From Clonostachys chloroleuca (Eukaryota > Ascomycota > Sordariomycetes > Hypocreales > Bionectriaceae), in assembly GCA_037952775.1 (NCBI GenBank), contig JBANAY010000003.1, forward strand, positions 16,864,001 through 16,928,000: a stretch of DNA of 64,000 nucleotides, given 5' to 3'. Below, piece by piece: positions 1 through 11,495 of the stretch; position 1 is the first letter of the stretch, and each line of letters begins with the position of its first letter. The notes under the pieces are model-generated. The model did not search any database. It saw nothing but the letters and a program-made list of their open reading frames with translations, and was not told the DNA's origin. The position numbers and the translations under genes are program-made.

Positions 1-837
1 CCTCGAGCTATTCCACGTTCGATGCTGCCTGGATTTGATGAATGTAAAGACTTTGAAGACGCAATAGGCACGCTGTGCGGCTATAGCTTTATCTCACAGA
101 GAGAGGATGATCAGCTTCTCGACATGCACCGGTTGGTTCATTTGGCAACCCAGTCGTGGATGAAACTGCAAGGCAGGACGGAACAGACAACTGACAAAGC
201 GGTAATACGTATGAGTTCACTGTTGGCTGAACCGCGACCAAATCAGCCTGCTTCTTGGCGGCTTTTCTTGCCACATGGGCTGAGATTGTTGGGTCAATGT
301 CAAACATGTCCTCTGATCCAGCAATTATACCTGCGCATTAATGTTGTCAAGCTCTTACTACGAGAAGGGCGCTTAAAAGAGGTAGAAAAATACTTTCTGG
401 AATTTGTGAAAATTGAAATCCTTGAAGATGTCGTCTCGCTCCAGAAACAAACACTAGCTGAAGGCGACCCTGATCGCCTATTGTCAGAGTCAGAGCTAGC
501 TGTTGCATATCAAACATTTGACCGTTCCAGTAAGGCAGCTGGTATTCTTGAGCATCTTTTCTTGTTCCTGGAACAAACACCAGCTGAAGACGATTTTGAT
601 CGCCAAGCAGCAGCGAAAATTTTTGCTGCCGCAAATCTGGAAAATGATCGTATCAAGAAGGCAGATGATGTTCTCGAGCACATAGTTTCTACCCAGAAAC
701 AAACCCTAGCTGAATGTGATCTCTTTCGCCTGGTATTGGAGCGGATGTTTGCTGCTGCATCTCTGAAATCTTATCAGGTGATGTTGGTTCTCGTTCACCA
801 ATCGAAGGAGAAAGAAAGAAAGAAAGCAATATACTAG
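1..837 (+). CDS. STAND/NLR-type protein, C-terminal part with degenerate TPRs (5' end outside window)
   Basis: The frame is open from the first base, so the start lies upstream and only the last ~278 residues are seen. The segment LLDMHRLVHLATQSWM, with DAIGTLCGYSFIS before it, is the winged-helix/linker region typical of fungal NB-ARC or NACHT proteins just before a TPR array. It is followed by about three kinesin-light-chain-type TPR units with a 42-residue period, recognised by QKQTLAE / EQTPAED / QKQTLAE at even spacing. The units are degenerate and the protein ends in a short lysine-rich tail, so the array may be shortened or decayed. Such proteins act in fungal nonself recognition and programmed cell death; that role is inferred from the family. 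The nucleotide-binding domain is not in the window. Confidence 0.75.
   Translation, partial: PRAIPRSMLPGFDECKDFEDAIGTLCGYSFISQREDDQLLDMHRLVHLATQSWMKLQGRTEQTTDKAVIRMSSLLAEPRPNQPASWRLFLPHGLRLLGQCQTCPLIQQLYLRINVVKLLLREGRLKEVEKYFLEFVKIEILEDVVSLQKQTLAEGDPDRLLSESELAVAYQTFDRSSKAAGILEHLFLFLEQTPAEDDFDRQAAAKIFAAANLENDRIKKADDVLEHIVSTQKQTLAECDLFRLVLERMFAAASLKSYQVMLVLVHQSKEKERKKAIY
441..830 (+). repeat. TPR-coding tandem repeat, ~126-bp period
   Basis: Three related DNA copies begin near 441, 567 and 692. Each contains a version of AAACAAACACTAGCTGAAG followed by a GATCGCC-like segment. The 126-bp spacing equals 42 codons and gives the TPR units of the overlapping gene. The copies are already clearly diverged from each other. 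Confidence 0.7.
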
Positions 838-1295
838 GAGATATCAAAGCAAATGAACCGCTGAACCCGATCCTGTTTTTGAAGAAGACATGCGTTGCTC
901 TCTCATTCTAGTGTGAGCGGCTGCTGTGGAGGTTGTTGGTCAATTTGCTGATAAAGATAGTGCCCTTCTGCCATCCAACGCCCAACTGGCCGGGGTGTAA
1001 GACCTGGGCAAAGTAACTAGGTACTTCCACTATTTAGATCGTACATTCACCTGTCTGCCATAAATGTAACGAGTTGTTCATTTACTCCCAGTGTCTTGCT
1101 TGTAAGCGTGACGTTTAAAGAAGTGGGGCTACGATTGGTGTCGTTCAGTGTTGTCGGAGGACCCACAGTCCAGTCAAAATTTAAACATTCAACGCGGATA
1201 GCAACAGCGAAAGGGGATCGAGAAGATAGTTTTGCTTCAAAGCCAAAGGAAAATTTTGTAGCCGTGTTGCTGCTTCCCCCACCGAGGGAAATATA
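838..1295. other. Intergenic, 3' flank of the STAND gene and promoter of the DUF2011-like gene
   Basis: I see no gene here. The short open frames read through the likely promoter and have no intron signals or recognisable motifs. Confidence 0.6.
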
Positions 1296-2139
1296 ATGTT
1301 TGACTTCCCGGAAGCGAAGAGGTACGTGTCTATTATACATGCCGAAACAGCGCCCTGCTAACTCATGGTGCAGAGTTCGCCGTGAAGAGCTCAATGGGTC
1401 AGACTGTTCAGAAGACTCTGATGTTGAGTATGATGCAGTCCTCCGTGCACGGTTCGAAGCGCGGCTGGCAGAAACAATCAAGATAGGTCCCGCGGAGACG
1501 GAGACTCAACCCCAGCCTGGAAGGTCGCGGTCCAGCCCTGGCGAGGATTCCGACGCCCAGATGGAGGATGGAAACGGGGAGCTAGAGTTCTGCCTCTTTG
1601 GAGGTGCTGGTGCTGTGCCAACAAAGGTCGTGTTGGAGGACGACAGCGAATCAGATGGAGAAGGAGGACTGGTCCCAACACGGCCGTACTCATTCTATTT
1701 CCCGGGGAGACCTTCAAGGAAGTTACAAAAGGAATACGATTTCTCAGCTGTATCTGGACAAGACGTCCTGGAACGATCTCGCCAGCGATTCTGGGGAATG
1801 GAGTATCCTTGGAAAGTGACATACATCACCGCGACAAGAAATGGTGGGCCTGCCGCCCATGCTAGCAAAGAAAACGAAGACCCAAGAAAGAAGAAAAGGC
1901 CAGGGAAAAAGCAACGAATTGCACTCAGGGTGAAAGCCAAGGAGAGGGCGGCGGAGGCTGAGGCGGCTTCGAAGCAAGCTGCGGAGAAAGAGGAGCAAGC
2001 GAAAGACAAGAAGAAGAGGATGAATCGGCTGAAAAAGCTGAGAAAAAGAGCTAAAGAGAAAGAGAAGAAGATTGCAGCCAAAGAGGGGGCTGGAGGCGAA
2101 GATGGCGCTGGAGAATCAGATAGTGACTCTGCAGAATGA
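1296..2139 (+). CDS. DUF2011-like conserved fungal protein
   Basis: Two exons, 1296-1321 and 1374-2139, with a 52-nt intron (GTACGT donor, GCTAAC branch site, GCAG acceptor). This gives 263 residues starting MFDFPEAKRVRREEL, a start I recognise from the fungal DUF2011 family; without the intron there is no good ATG. The N-terminal half is acidic with serine-rich patches (EDSDVE, DDSESDGE). The middle has aromatic segments (RPYSFYFP, RQRFWGMEYPWKV). The C-terminal quarter is a very basic Lys/Arg/Ala-rich helix, probably coiled coil, ending in an acidic tail. The basic tail suggests a nuclear or nucleolar protein, but this is inference and no biochemical function is known to me. Confidence 0.8.
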
Positions 2140-2723
2140 GTAGAAGAGAGCGTAATGCATGGTTGAGACCGGAAGTTACACTCATATGTGCCCAGGTATG
2201 TTAAATGGACAGAGCATCTTCCTACCTTTTTTTTTTCTATGAATCTTAAGTTCTCAAGGATTTGAGTGACCTTTCATGATATATCTGTATATTGAATCTC
2301 AAAAGTTGCCCAAATAATGCAGCCGTCTCGAAGCCGTGCGAGCTGAGGCACGAGTTAGTGGCCCAGAGCACTAATTTAGCCCACTATAGGCGATCCTTGA
2401 GGTTCGGGTTGTTTTCAGTGGGTAGCCAATCAGACAGCCTTGTTCCTAGCTCTCTACAATTCACCAGACGCTTAGCGATTACCTAGGTAGCTAACAGCAA
2501 TTATCCACACGCAGACGACAATATCGTCTGCGACACGGACTAAAATCAAGACGGCACCCAAGCCATATATCGAGACCAAAAGTCAACCTCGGGACGACCA
2601 TCGCAAACCACCTATGCTCACGAGGTGTCATGGTGTAGATAAGATTGATACGCCATCGATTCCAGCGCCGTCATCATGAGCCCCCGCAACCACTCAACGT
2701 GACCGAAGAAACATATATGAAAA
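2140..2723. other. Intergenic region between DUF2011-like gene and ham-2
   Basis: No gene seen. It holds a run of about ten T near 2227, probably 3' UTR of the upstream gene, and one copy of the palindrome TACCTAGGTA at 2480. Confidence 0.6.
2480..2489. repeat. Palindrome TACCTAGGTA, copy 1
   Basis: A perfect 10-bp palindrome in intergenic DNA, also found at 8060 and 62450. Confidence 0.6.
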
Positions 2724-5700
2724 ATGGAGAGACCGTGGGCGGACGGAGCTGCGCCTGACCAGGCTCCCCTCTTCTCGGAGGAGGGTGATGTATCGAGGCC
2801 AGCAGGCGACGTCGCGGACGCGGGCGAATTCATCGCTATCGGTGCAAATGTTGAAACACCAGATCCTCCTGCTCCCGCTCCCCCAGCACGGCCTCACCTC
2901 CAGCGCAATGCGATGCAAGCTGCTCCCCCGGCACCCTCGCCGGCACCGGATCCGCCGCAGTCGACGGCCGTGGAAGCGGCGCCCACAGACTCGCTGTCCC
3001 TCCTCCAGCTCCGCCGGATCGTCGCTGAAGTCAACCGTATTGAACAGCCCGCCTACGACTTTGAATACTCGGACATGGGGCCGCACGCCGAGGAGCTTGA
3101 CGAATGGTTCAATTATCAGTTCTGGCAATGGTTGAGGCTGAACTCGGCGCGGCGGGCCTTTGATTGGCACTGGAAGCACGAGAACAACGCCTCGTACAAG
3201 ACGTGGGGTGACGCCGACAATGATACTAGGGCGCGCTTCGTGCAGTCAGCTATTGCGGGTGTCCAGTCCAACGATGCAGCTCTGCGATCGGCGTCTATTG
3301 GAAAGCTGGTCTATCTTGTGCTTGGACGTTGGGGTGATACGGCCATGTCAAATGCGACCAGTGGTGACAGCCAGTCTGTGGCTAGCATCTCTCAGTTACG
3401 GGCTATCAAGGCGGGTGTTGAGTGTCTTACCTCCCTTGAAGGCTTGCCGGTCATTTGGGAAGCGCTGAAGAATAGCTTCGAACTGCATTGGTATGTGGTT
3501 CATTGTGGGAGTCGCGCGGGTATTCCTTTGTGACTAGCCAACTAATTGCCATCGTTTTAGGTCTGGCGATGCCCATCAGGGAAACAGCCCGCAAGAAGCA
3601 CAAGATGAGCTAGTTAATCTCATGACCATCTTGTATGTTTGCATTCAAGAGACCCTCAACGATCCAGAGGACATGTCATCTGCCTATAACAAGCTACGTA
3701 GGTCCACCCGATGAAATATACAATCTAGACAAGCGAAGAAGATTCTGACAATGGACTCAGTTGATTTAAACCCTTCCCTGGTCGATTTTATGATGACAGC
3801 TACATCCAAGCTTCGATGGGATGACCATAACATTATGCCCCATATGCAGGTATGTATTCAACTTGTTCCCGTGAACTTGATGATTTGAAACTAATGTTGG
3901 CCTAGATCTTCTTACTCTTCTGGAAATCTATCCTGCTGGTTTTTGGAGGTAGCAAAGAAATGCAAGCTGTCAAGAAGGCCACAAGTGAGCAAGTCGGCGG
4001 GCCGGCAAAGGAAACCATTACAGCATCTCCGTTAGACTACCATGTCTTTCGACAAGAGGTCACATCTAAATATCCGGCTTACATACCCCCACAGCCAAAA
4101 ATCCCATTGGAGCCAGAGAATACCTCTCTCCTACCCCCTTTACCGAACCATACCACACGAACCAGTGCGGCAAATGGCATTACACCGTTCAATACTAATG
4201 CCCAAAATGTGGGAAGCTCGATCCTGAATCAACCTGTCCATATTGCCACACCAGCCCCATCGCCGCCCCCTTCGCCGGGAGTGGGCAAAGGAGGCAAGAA
4301 GCAGAACTATCAAACAAACCAGAATTTCCCGTTCATGTACCCTCCACTAGATGCCACTAGCAACAGTGCCGGCGGAAAGGGCATGTCAGATCTTCATCAA
4401 GCACTTGTTAGTCGCAAGTGGGAGGGGAGTGATATTCCTGCCTCAATATTAGAAGCTGGTGAACTCTTCTCAAGTCGAGTAAGGATGACTCGTGCCACTA
4501 GACAGTTGTGGGAGGAGCGTGAAAAGTTCCTCAAATATGAGCGCGGTTGGGGCGAAGATGATGAGGAGGATGAAATCGACGACCTCGATCTCAATGAACT
4601 CTCAGTGGAGGAGCGCGAGATCATACAAGAGTTGAAAGCGGAGGAGATGAAGGAGAAGAGACCACCCTCAGCAGATTTCGCACCAGATTTCGGGCCTCGC
4701 CCTGAGCAGCTGAGTCCGAGAGACAAGCAGCGGTTAGAAGCTGTAGAGAAGTTCTACGTAAGTCATATACAACGTGTCTTTCTCCCTTCTGAGAATATCC
4801 AGTCTAACTTCAGTAGCGAGACGCTCTTCCTCACCTCCAGTCACTAGTTATTGTGTTGCTGCGCCCAATCCTAGCAAATGTCACGGCGATTGTGTCACAA
4901 CAACCAAATCAGCAACAGCCTGGCCAAATGGGCAGAGGTATGAACCCAGGAGTTAATGGCGGCCAGATTCCTCGGCCTCCTGATGGCTCTCAGCAAGACA
5001 TGTCGGACACGTCGGGGGAAGATATCGACGCTGCACGCACAAGGGAAATCACATCCAAGGCAATGACAGCCATTCTTTTGCTTTTGTTGAAATGGCTTAG
5101 ACTCTCACGTAAGTATACGCTCTGGTGGTTTCTTTGGGGCTGTGCTGACTGGTGATTCCTTAGACGTACTGAAGTTCGAATACCTGACCCAGCTCTTGCT
5201 CGATTCCAATTACATCCCCTTGGTTCTGAAGCTATTCGCCCATCAGGACATTCAACAAGTCGTCGACAGCAAAACTGACCGAGTGGAAAACAGGTAAAGG
5301 CACATTTCTCTTTTGACAGGGATAGAGATAGCTGACAATGGAATAGTTTCTTCCACTTCTGTAACCATCGTTCAAAATCAAAGGAGGGTGGCGATGCTGA
5401 CGGTCTCCCCGACGATGAGGTTGATCTGGACGATGAGGAAATCGAAGAAGGAAGCGAGGACGAAGCAGTGCCACCCCCGATTAAAAGGCGACCAAATGAT
5501 AGCGAGGAGCCAAAGGAGGAGGATCAGGGTATGGTCAGGCCAGAGGTCGATGAGCTCGGATACCCGGTCACCAATCTACCAGAAGAGCCCATCACGGACT
5601 TTTCCCGTCGCAACTTCTTCTCCCTTATCAACTACCTGCGCGTCATGCAGAAAATTTGCAAGAATAAGTCGCACAGGAATCTCCTCCTCGTCCAGTACAA

Positions 5701-6121
5701 ATCGTCTACCATCATCCGCAAGTCCTTGAAGGTGCCGCAGCCTGATCTCCGCCTCTACACGCTCAAGCTCTTCAAGGGACAGGTTCCCTACTGCGGACGC
5801 AAATGGCGGCAGGGGAACATGCGGGTCATCACCGCGGTCTACCTGCACTGCCGTCCCGAGCTGAGAGACGAGTGGCTCGCCGGGAGCGACATTGATTCGG
5901 ACGTCGACTCGGCCCTGCCTCTTGAGCAGGCTCTGCGAGGGTTGACGCACTGGCACAACCTTCGACGCTACCCGGACAAGATTGCCCCTGAGATACGATC
6001 TGTGATGAGGGAAGAGCATGATTTCTTCACGAGGGAGTTGGAGAAACTGGATTTCAACTGGGCTGATGTGCAGGCGGATGACGGGATGAGCGAGTTGGAT
6101 CATGTGGAGGGCTGGGCATAA
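2724..6121 (+). CDS. ham-2: STRIPAK complex subunit, STRIP1/Far11 family (HAM-2/PRO22)
   Basis: Seven exons: 2724-3490, 3561-3697, 3761-3849, 3906-4757, 4817-5108, 5164-5293, 5347-6121, giving 1013 residues in one frame. After a Pro/Ala-rich N-terminus comes the N1221 domain, seen in AYDFEYSDMGPHAEELDEWF and the following helix FWQWLRLNSARRAF. The C-terminal DUF3402 region includes SFFHFCNHRSKS, FFSLINYLRVMQKICKNK and LKLFKGQVPYCGRKWR. An acidic stretch (DDEEDEIDDLDL) lies in the middle. The family is a core part of the striatin-interacting phosphatase and kinase complex, associated with the nuclear envelope and endomembranes. In Neurospora and Sordaria it is needed for hyphal fusion and fruiting-body development. 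The start is the first ATG in frame with the conserved domain. Family assignment is firm; individual splice sites were chosen by frame and consensus. Confidence 0.93.
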
Positions 6122-6455
6122 ACGGATTCAGTTAGGTTATAGATCAGCACTACCCTGGGAAGAATCATAGAGAAGTACCTGCTCTAGAAAATAAATGTTT
6201 AGGCATTTTGCGGCTGGGTGGCCAAGGGTTGTCGGTTGTTTACTCTGCGCACTGTTCAAGGCGTACGGATGTGGGACAAACTCATATAGGATCTGATTAA
6301 AACTTTCTGCTTCTGAAATTACTACATCGTCGTATTCCAACACATATCCACTTTTCATTAGTGTAGCATCAGGTATATGCCATACGTATTCACCATCTCA
6401 TCAATCTAGCGTTATCTTGTATATCATTAAACATCTTTCTTCACATCCACCTCCA
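6122..6455. other. Convergent 3' intergenic region
   Basis: Lies between the stop codons of ham-2 (plus) and the MARVEL gene (minus). Only presumed 3' UTRs; nothing else seen. Confidence 0.6.
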
Positions 6456-7385
6456 TTAAACACGGTCATAGACGCCATCACCGTAGCGATAGTTCTGGGG
6501 CGTGGCGGCAGTAGTTGTCTGGTGCCCGACGCCGGCGTTCTGGGTGGTGGGATAGCCGTAACCCGTCTCCTGCTTGGGGTAGTCGGCGGAGTAAGGGTTG
6601 TGCTCATTGCTGTGGACGGCCGTGGTCTCGGTGGCGTAGCTCTGGCGGGTGTGGTCGAGCTGCTCCGGGGTGGTGTGCGCGGGAAGGGCGTTCTCCTCGG
6701 GGCCGGCCCTCTTGGTGCCGCGGCGGAAGATGCGGTTGAAGAGGCCACCGGAGCCGTAGCCCGTGGTGTAGTTGTTGTTGGGGCCGGGGCCGAAGCGCTT
6801 CTCCTTGTTATGGTGGCGGGCGAGGGCGACCTCGGTCAGGATGGACAGGACAAAGAAAATACTACATTGGTTGATTAGTCTGGTGTGTTCACATAGCTTC
6901 AAGTTGGGGGGGGAAACTCACATAGCAATGATTGCAACACCGAGACAGGCGCTCTGGAGTCGGCAGGCAGTGTGGAAGCTGGGCAATGCGGTGAAGCCAT
7001 CGCTGCCGTTGGCCTTGCTGCTGGACTGGCCCTTGCCGAACGGAGTGTCGAGGTATCCTGTGCAGCTGCTGGCGCCGTTCTTGTTGGCGACGGCGACGTA
7101 AATAAAGGCACCGATGAAGGCGACGTCGAGGACGATGGCGATGGCGGAGGTGATCATTATGCCGGCGAGGCAGCACAGGAGCAGCAGCCCGATGATGCTG
7201 TAAAGCACACCTGCTCCGGAAATTCCGGCAACGGCACGAACCTGGTTGGTGATGTTCAGGTCATGGTTGTGCAGCGCGGCCAGGAAGTAGGCGTAGACGC
7301 CGAGGATGAGTGCCGAGGCGAGGAGCTGGACGCCCCGGATGAACCATTGAAGGAACTTGAGAGCGATTCCTCCTTTGGCGCCCAT
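6456..7385 (-). CDS. MARVEL-domain membrane protein
   Basis: Two exons on the minus strand, 7385-6922 and 6861-6456, with a 60-nt intron (GTGAGT donor, TGTAG acceptor), giving 289 residues. Four hydrophobic segments are visible: residues ~13-35 (LLASALILGVYAYFL), ~55-80 (LYSIIGLLLLCCLAGIM), ~82-105 (AIVLDVAFIGAFIYVAV) and a fourth across the intron junction (LGVAIIAIIFFVLSIL). This is the four-helix MARVEL layout, with small residues and Cys between helices 3 and 4. A cytosolic tail of about 130 residues follows, rich in Gly, Tyr, Thr and Asn. Fungal MARVEL proteins sit in the plasma membrane, with roles in membrane organisation; no finer role can be given. A TATATTTA-like box lies ~130 bp upstream, at 7515-7522. 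Confidence 0.82.
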
Positions 7386-8059
7386 GGTTGCAAGACGTAT
7401 TGGGGGTGGTCTTGGTTAAGTTTGTGTGGTTTGTTGATACGCCGCAGTCAATGTTGACGGGATGTGGACGAGGTGGTCAGCTCCCGGGCGATTGGGATGG
7501 GGAGAACAAGGCTCTAAATATAGGGTTCAGGGACAGAGCAACAGGGTCAGTGTTAAGAGCAATTCTTAGCGACCAGGCACAATGATTCAGCAACTAGGAA
7601 AGAGTTGAATCTAATCGGGAATCGATGGCACTGGGGGTGCTTATATGGATGACGACGTGGGTGACCATCTGTGGACTAATCGGCAGTGGCCGCAGGCATT
7701 ACGTATGTATGCGCAGTACAGTACATGATCCCGTCACAGAGAAAGCTACGAACCTCTTTTCGGGTGTGGTGCCCCCCATGCTAGCACATTATAGTGCCAG
7801 ACCAAGTGCCGGCCGTCGAACTCGGCCGCACAACCATTTCCTGGTACGGCAGCACCAAGACTTGACCAAGACGGTGATGTCAAGCAAATCAGGTTACCAG
7901 GCCTCAGATGCAGTCGGACTGTGGCTGGTGATGACACAATGGGGCGGAGCCATGGCTGGGCTGCCCGCTCTGATTGGCCACACGTGCACAGCCAACTGGA
8001 GGTACATGTACTAGCGGGCATGTATGATGTCAATACGCCCCGTAGCCACGCAGCGCCAC

Positions 8060-8069
8060 TACCTAGGTA
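8060..8069. repeat. Palindrome TACCTAGGTA, copy 2
   Basis: Exact copy of the 10-bp palindrome also at 2480 and 62450, again intergenic. A half-copy (AAGTACCTG) follows at once. Confidence 0.6.
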
Positions 8070-8814
8070 AGTACCTGCTGTAGATTACAGGGCCCAAGAC
8101 AGCACACTCCCGGTGCATTTGCCGGAGCGAAGCCGAGTAGATTCTGCTTGGCGACATCCACGAGGTCTGGGCGATGCCACTAAAGGTAGGTATCTGCGAC
8201 AAGTATGTGATAGAGAGCGGGTTCCACACTCAGATGATGCAGCCAAGGCCCGATCACCAGGTGTTTGTGCGGCAAGATGGCTACGAGTGTTGTGGTTGAA
8301 CGCCGCTAGCGGAAATAAACTCGATCAAACGTTGTCAATTTCATTTAATTATTTTTTTTTTTGCTTTGAGAGACTGGGTGAAAAGAGAGTTCGCAATTGA
8401 CGTCATGGTCTTGTGTCACCAGACGGTGTTGACTCTCACTTCTTTCATACTTTCTTTCGCCCTTCTGTTGCTCTTCCATGGAAACCATCTCCACTATCCA
8501 GAAAGCATGCGCTCATGTGATTTAGACTGATCACAAAAGTACTCGGGGCATCAACGCAAATCTGCCCAGGATGCGCAGCGGAGCAATGTGACTGCAGTGT
8601 AGCTTTGTTGGGGGTTCGGTAGCACAACTACATCAACGACGACGAAAAGCACGCATTGATATCGTAAATATGGACCGTGAGATCGGAGCCCTGATAAGAG
8701 GATTGTACCTACTGGCCTCCAGGAAGAGGATCCTTCCCGTGCCTGTGTCCGGAAGTGCCCCTCAACACGGTCCCTCATCCACTAAAGTGGTCGCAGCCCA
8801 TTTTCTGCCCCGCA

Positions 8815-8838
8815 ACGCGTCGCTCAGCTGAGACGCGT
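8815..8838. promoter_or_regulatory. Paired ACGCGT (MCB) elements upstream of MHF1
   Basis: ACGCGT occurs at 8815-8820 and 8833-8838, 61 and 79 bp before the MHF1 start codon. This hexamer is the classical binding site of MBF (Mbp1/Res-Swi6), which drives G1/S transcription in yeasts. Assignment to MBF here rests on motif identity and on finding the same hexamer upstream of POLD2 and CENP-I in this window. Confidence 0.65.
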
Positions 8839-8898
8839 TAAGCCAATTCACCACAGCCGTGACTACACCTTAGATATTAGCACCCCAAAGCATCGATA

Positions 8899-9400
8899 AT
8901 GGCAGATCCAAATGCAGAAGATGATCTCGAGGTAAACACATAATGCTCAGCCAAAATGTCACATGAGAAAGTAATTTTAATACTAATGTCTTGTAGCGGC
9001 TCAAGTCGGCCCTGTGGTACGCCGTCGGCCAGATCGTAGATGAGGAGTCCATCCGTCGCAACCGCAACGCGACGCCGCAGTACATCGGAGCCCTCACAGA
9101 ACTCGTCTGGACTCAGATTGGTAAGAACACATTCTTCGTCTTGACTAGGAAACAAAGAGAGACGGGCGAGAAGAGAAGAGAAGAGCCGTCAACTAACGGT
9201 AAGCAGAGAACGTCGCAGGCGACTTGGAGAGCTTCTGCAACCACGCAGGGAGGTCCACGGTGACTACCGACGACGTGATGCTTTTGGCCAGGAAGAACCC
9301 GGACCTGCACCAGATTATCCAGGAGTTTGTGGATGAGAGAAAGGCCAAGGCCGCGGCAGGCGGAAACAAAGGCACCAAAGGACGAGGGAAAGGGAAATGA
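8899..9400 (+). CDS. mhf1: MHF1 / CENP-S histone-fold protein
   Basis: Three exons, 8899-8931, 8997-9120 and 9207-9400, giving 116 residues, the usual size for this family. The histone fold is clear: KSALWYAVGQIVDEE (helix 1), TPQYIGALTELVWTQIENVAGDLESFCNHAGRSTVTTDDVMLLARKNPDL (helices 2 and 3), shown here in parts. A lysine- and glycine-rich tail follows. MHF1 pairs with MHF2/CENP-X. The dimer stimulates the FANCM-type helicase (Mph1/Fml1) at stalled forks and also belongs to the CENP-T-W-S-X particle at centromeres. The small exons make it easy to miss. The gene ends 157 bp from the converging dehydratase gene, and two ACGCGT sites lie just upstream. Confidence 0.92.
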
Positions 9401-9557
9401 ACAAGTTAAATGACCGTTAATGACAACAAAATCCCGGGAGTTTTCAAGGATTCAACTCAATATCAGTCTCATTTCTATTTTGATAGGGAAACAAATTCGA
9501 ATCTAACGCTCTAATGCCAAGGGCCGTTTCATTTCAGTCACAGACGAGAGCCGCCCA

Positions 9558-10669
9558 TCAGCACTTGATAGTCGTCTCGCTCGCGTACGTTTCTCGGTAC
9601 TCAGCCAGCAGGGCCAACGTCACATTCGCTCCTCCGCATACCTCGACGACGACATTCTTCTTGGCCCACTCCTCATCTGACAACCCCTTTCCAAGCATCT
9701 CCCGCAGGTCCCCGCGATAGACAGGGACCAACGTCGCTCCGCACGCTACTTCAACCAGCGTGCGAGCATCATCCGCAAAGCGAACACAGCTGATGGCTGC
9801 ATCTGCATCCGAGACGGCCATGCTCTCCAAGTTGCTGCTCTCCTGGCTCCATCGCCACGTCCGGTCGGACACGCGGGTGGCGCCGAGCGACTTCGCAATG
9901 GACGTGATGCCCGGCAGCGTCACATGCTCCCCGGCGCGGACGCTGGCGTTGAGGCTGTCCGCCCCCGTCGTCTCCACGGCGATGACCTTGGGCTTAGCGC
10001 CCTCGGGCCAGGAAGAAGCCGACTCGACACCCTGCATGATGCCGTTGAGGAGGCCGCCGCCACCCACGGAGCAGATGATGCCGTGGAGCGGTGTCTCGCC
10101 CAGCTGCTCCCTCAGCTCCGTGACGATGGTCGCCGCGCCGTCCCAGATCTGCGGGTGGTCAAAGGGCGGGACGTAGACGCCCGTCGGGTCCGCAGCGAGG
10201 AGCTCGCCGCGGAGGTGGGCGTCCGACTCGGCCCAGTTGGAGCCGACCTGGACGACCTCAACCCCAAGGGCGAGCAGCTTGGATATCATGATGGCCGGCG
10301 CCGAGGTGGGGATGACGATAGTGGCCGTGCAGCCGAGCGAGATGGCCGAGGTGGCACAGGCGAGCCCGGCGTTGCCCCCCGACGAGCAATAGAAGCGGAT
10401 GCCGGGAGGGCCAGAGGCTGCTGCCCGGACCATGAGGTTTCCCACGCCGCGGGACTTGAAGGACCCGCTGGGCTGGAGGTTGTCAAGCTTCAGGTAGATG
10501 TTGCTGTTTCTCGGGGGCGTAAGCAAAGAGCTACTCCGGATAGAAGGTGAAAAGACTTTCAGTGTTAAGGGGGAGATGCATACCAACCAGCAACGCGGGA
10601 GAGCTCGGGGCTGAGAACGCATGGCGACTTGATCCAAGGGATCTTGGCACCTGCAGGCAGTGCGACCAT
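9558..10669 (-). CDS. L-serine/L-threonine dehydratase (PLP-dependent)
   Basis: Two exons, 10669-10584 and 10530-9558, with a 53-nt intron, giving 352 residues starting MVALPAGAKIPWIKSP. The PLP lysine lies in PSGSFKSRG (residue ~55). The substrate and cofactor loop is SSGGNAGLA, and the phosphate-binding glycine loop is SVGGGGLLNG. These are fold-type II PLP enzyme signatures of the catabolic L-serine dehydratase branch (yeast CHA1, mammalian SDS). The enzyme deaminates serine or threonine to pyruvate or 2-oxobutyrate plus ammonia, probably in the cytosol or mitochondrion. There is no regulatory ACT domain, as expected for the catabolic rather than the biosynthetic (ILV1) enzyme. The intron-based start restores the conserved KIPWI segment, which a downstream start would lose. 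Confidence 0.9.
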
Positions 10670-11495
10670 TGTGTTGGTTTTTCTAGGCTTTTAGTCTTGT
10701 CTTAAAATCTCTTAGATCGGGACCAGAAGCTCCGGGTGTTATTTAGAGGATAAGACGTGAAGTTGGTGATCTGCTCCGTTGTGGGCGTATGTGGAGGGGA
10801 TGATAGTGAAAAATATAGAGACGTAACAGCAGCTTGTGGGACTTGGTCAGACGGGTAAGACATGCAGATATATATACATGCACGCACACACGCAAAAAAA
10901 AGTCAATATACGCCCTTTTAGCTAATACCAATAAAAGAAAGACCCACGCGGGCTTCACACTAGGACTTTCGGCATAAGAATAGTATAACCTGGGGAATTG
11001 TGATCAAGGGTATGTTCGGCATCTGGTTCTACTGTCAGACTAGACGTTACAGTTACCGTTGTCTGACAGGCATCGACTACCTTATCTAGATCAGCAGGAT
11101 CGAAAGCCCAGTTCATTGGTCTGTAAACGGCCATTCACCTACCCAGTTTGTAGTAGACTCAAATCGGGCCGCTTCGCCCACGCCCTTGAAAGACATTTGT
11201 TGGGTCAAAAGAGGGGCGCAAATCAACGTGGCCAGAGGATTCTTCTCGAATAATCCGCCGCCCTTTTCATGGCAATGGCATAGCAATAGCACCCAGAAGT
11301 CAACATTGCTGAAACAACGTCGATTCTTTTCCCCATGATAGGATATCTATATTTCTGCGTCTGAGGCAGTTGAGAATCCTAGTCTCTCTACGGCTTCAGT
11401 CATAATGCGGGGAAACTCGTTGATGGGAAATTCATGTTCAATACATATGCCTATTTACTAAATTTTGACTTTTTTGTTTTACTTTTTTTTCATGC
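10670..11495. other. Intergenic region upstream of the dehydratase, 3' of LSG1
   Basis: No gene seen. An ATATATATAC stretch near 10868 could serve the dehydratase promoter, and a T-rich run near 11480 lies just beyond the LSG1 stop. Confidence 0.55.

Larger units (their letters stand above)
7386..8898. other. Divergent intergenic region (MARVEL gene / MHF1)
   Basis: 1.5 kb without a supportable gene. It contains the palindrome TACCTAGGTA at 8060, a T12 tract near 8352 and, close to MHF1, two ACGCGT hexamers listed separately. Open frames here have no family resemblance. Confidence 0.6.

Noticed and set aside
8113..8400. 95-codon open frame upstream of MHF1
   Set aside because: No resemblance to any family and it runs into a T12 tract; likely promoter sequence.
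9924..10550. Long plus-strand frame opposite the serine dehydratase
   Set aside because: Antisense shadow of a GC-rich coding exon; the minus-strand frame has all the enzyme motifs.
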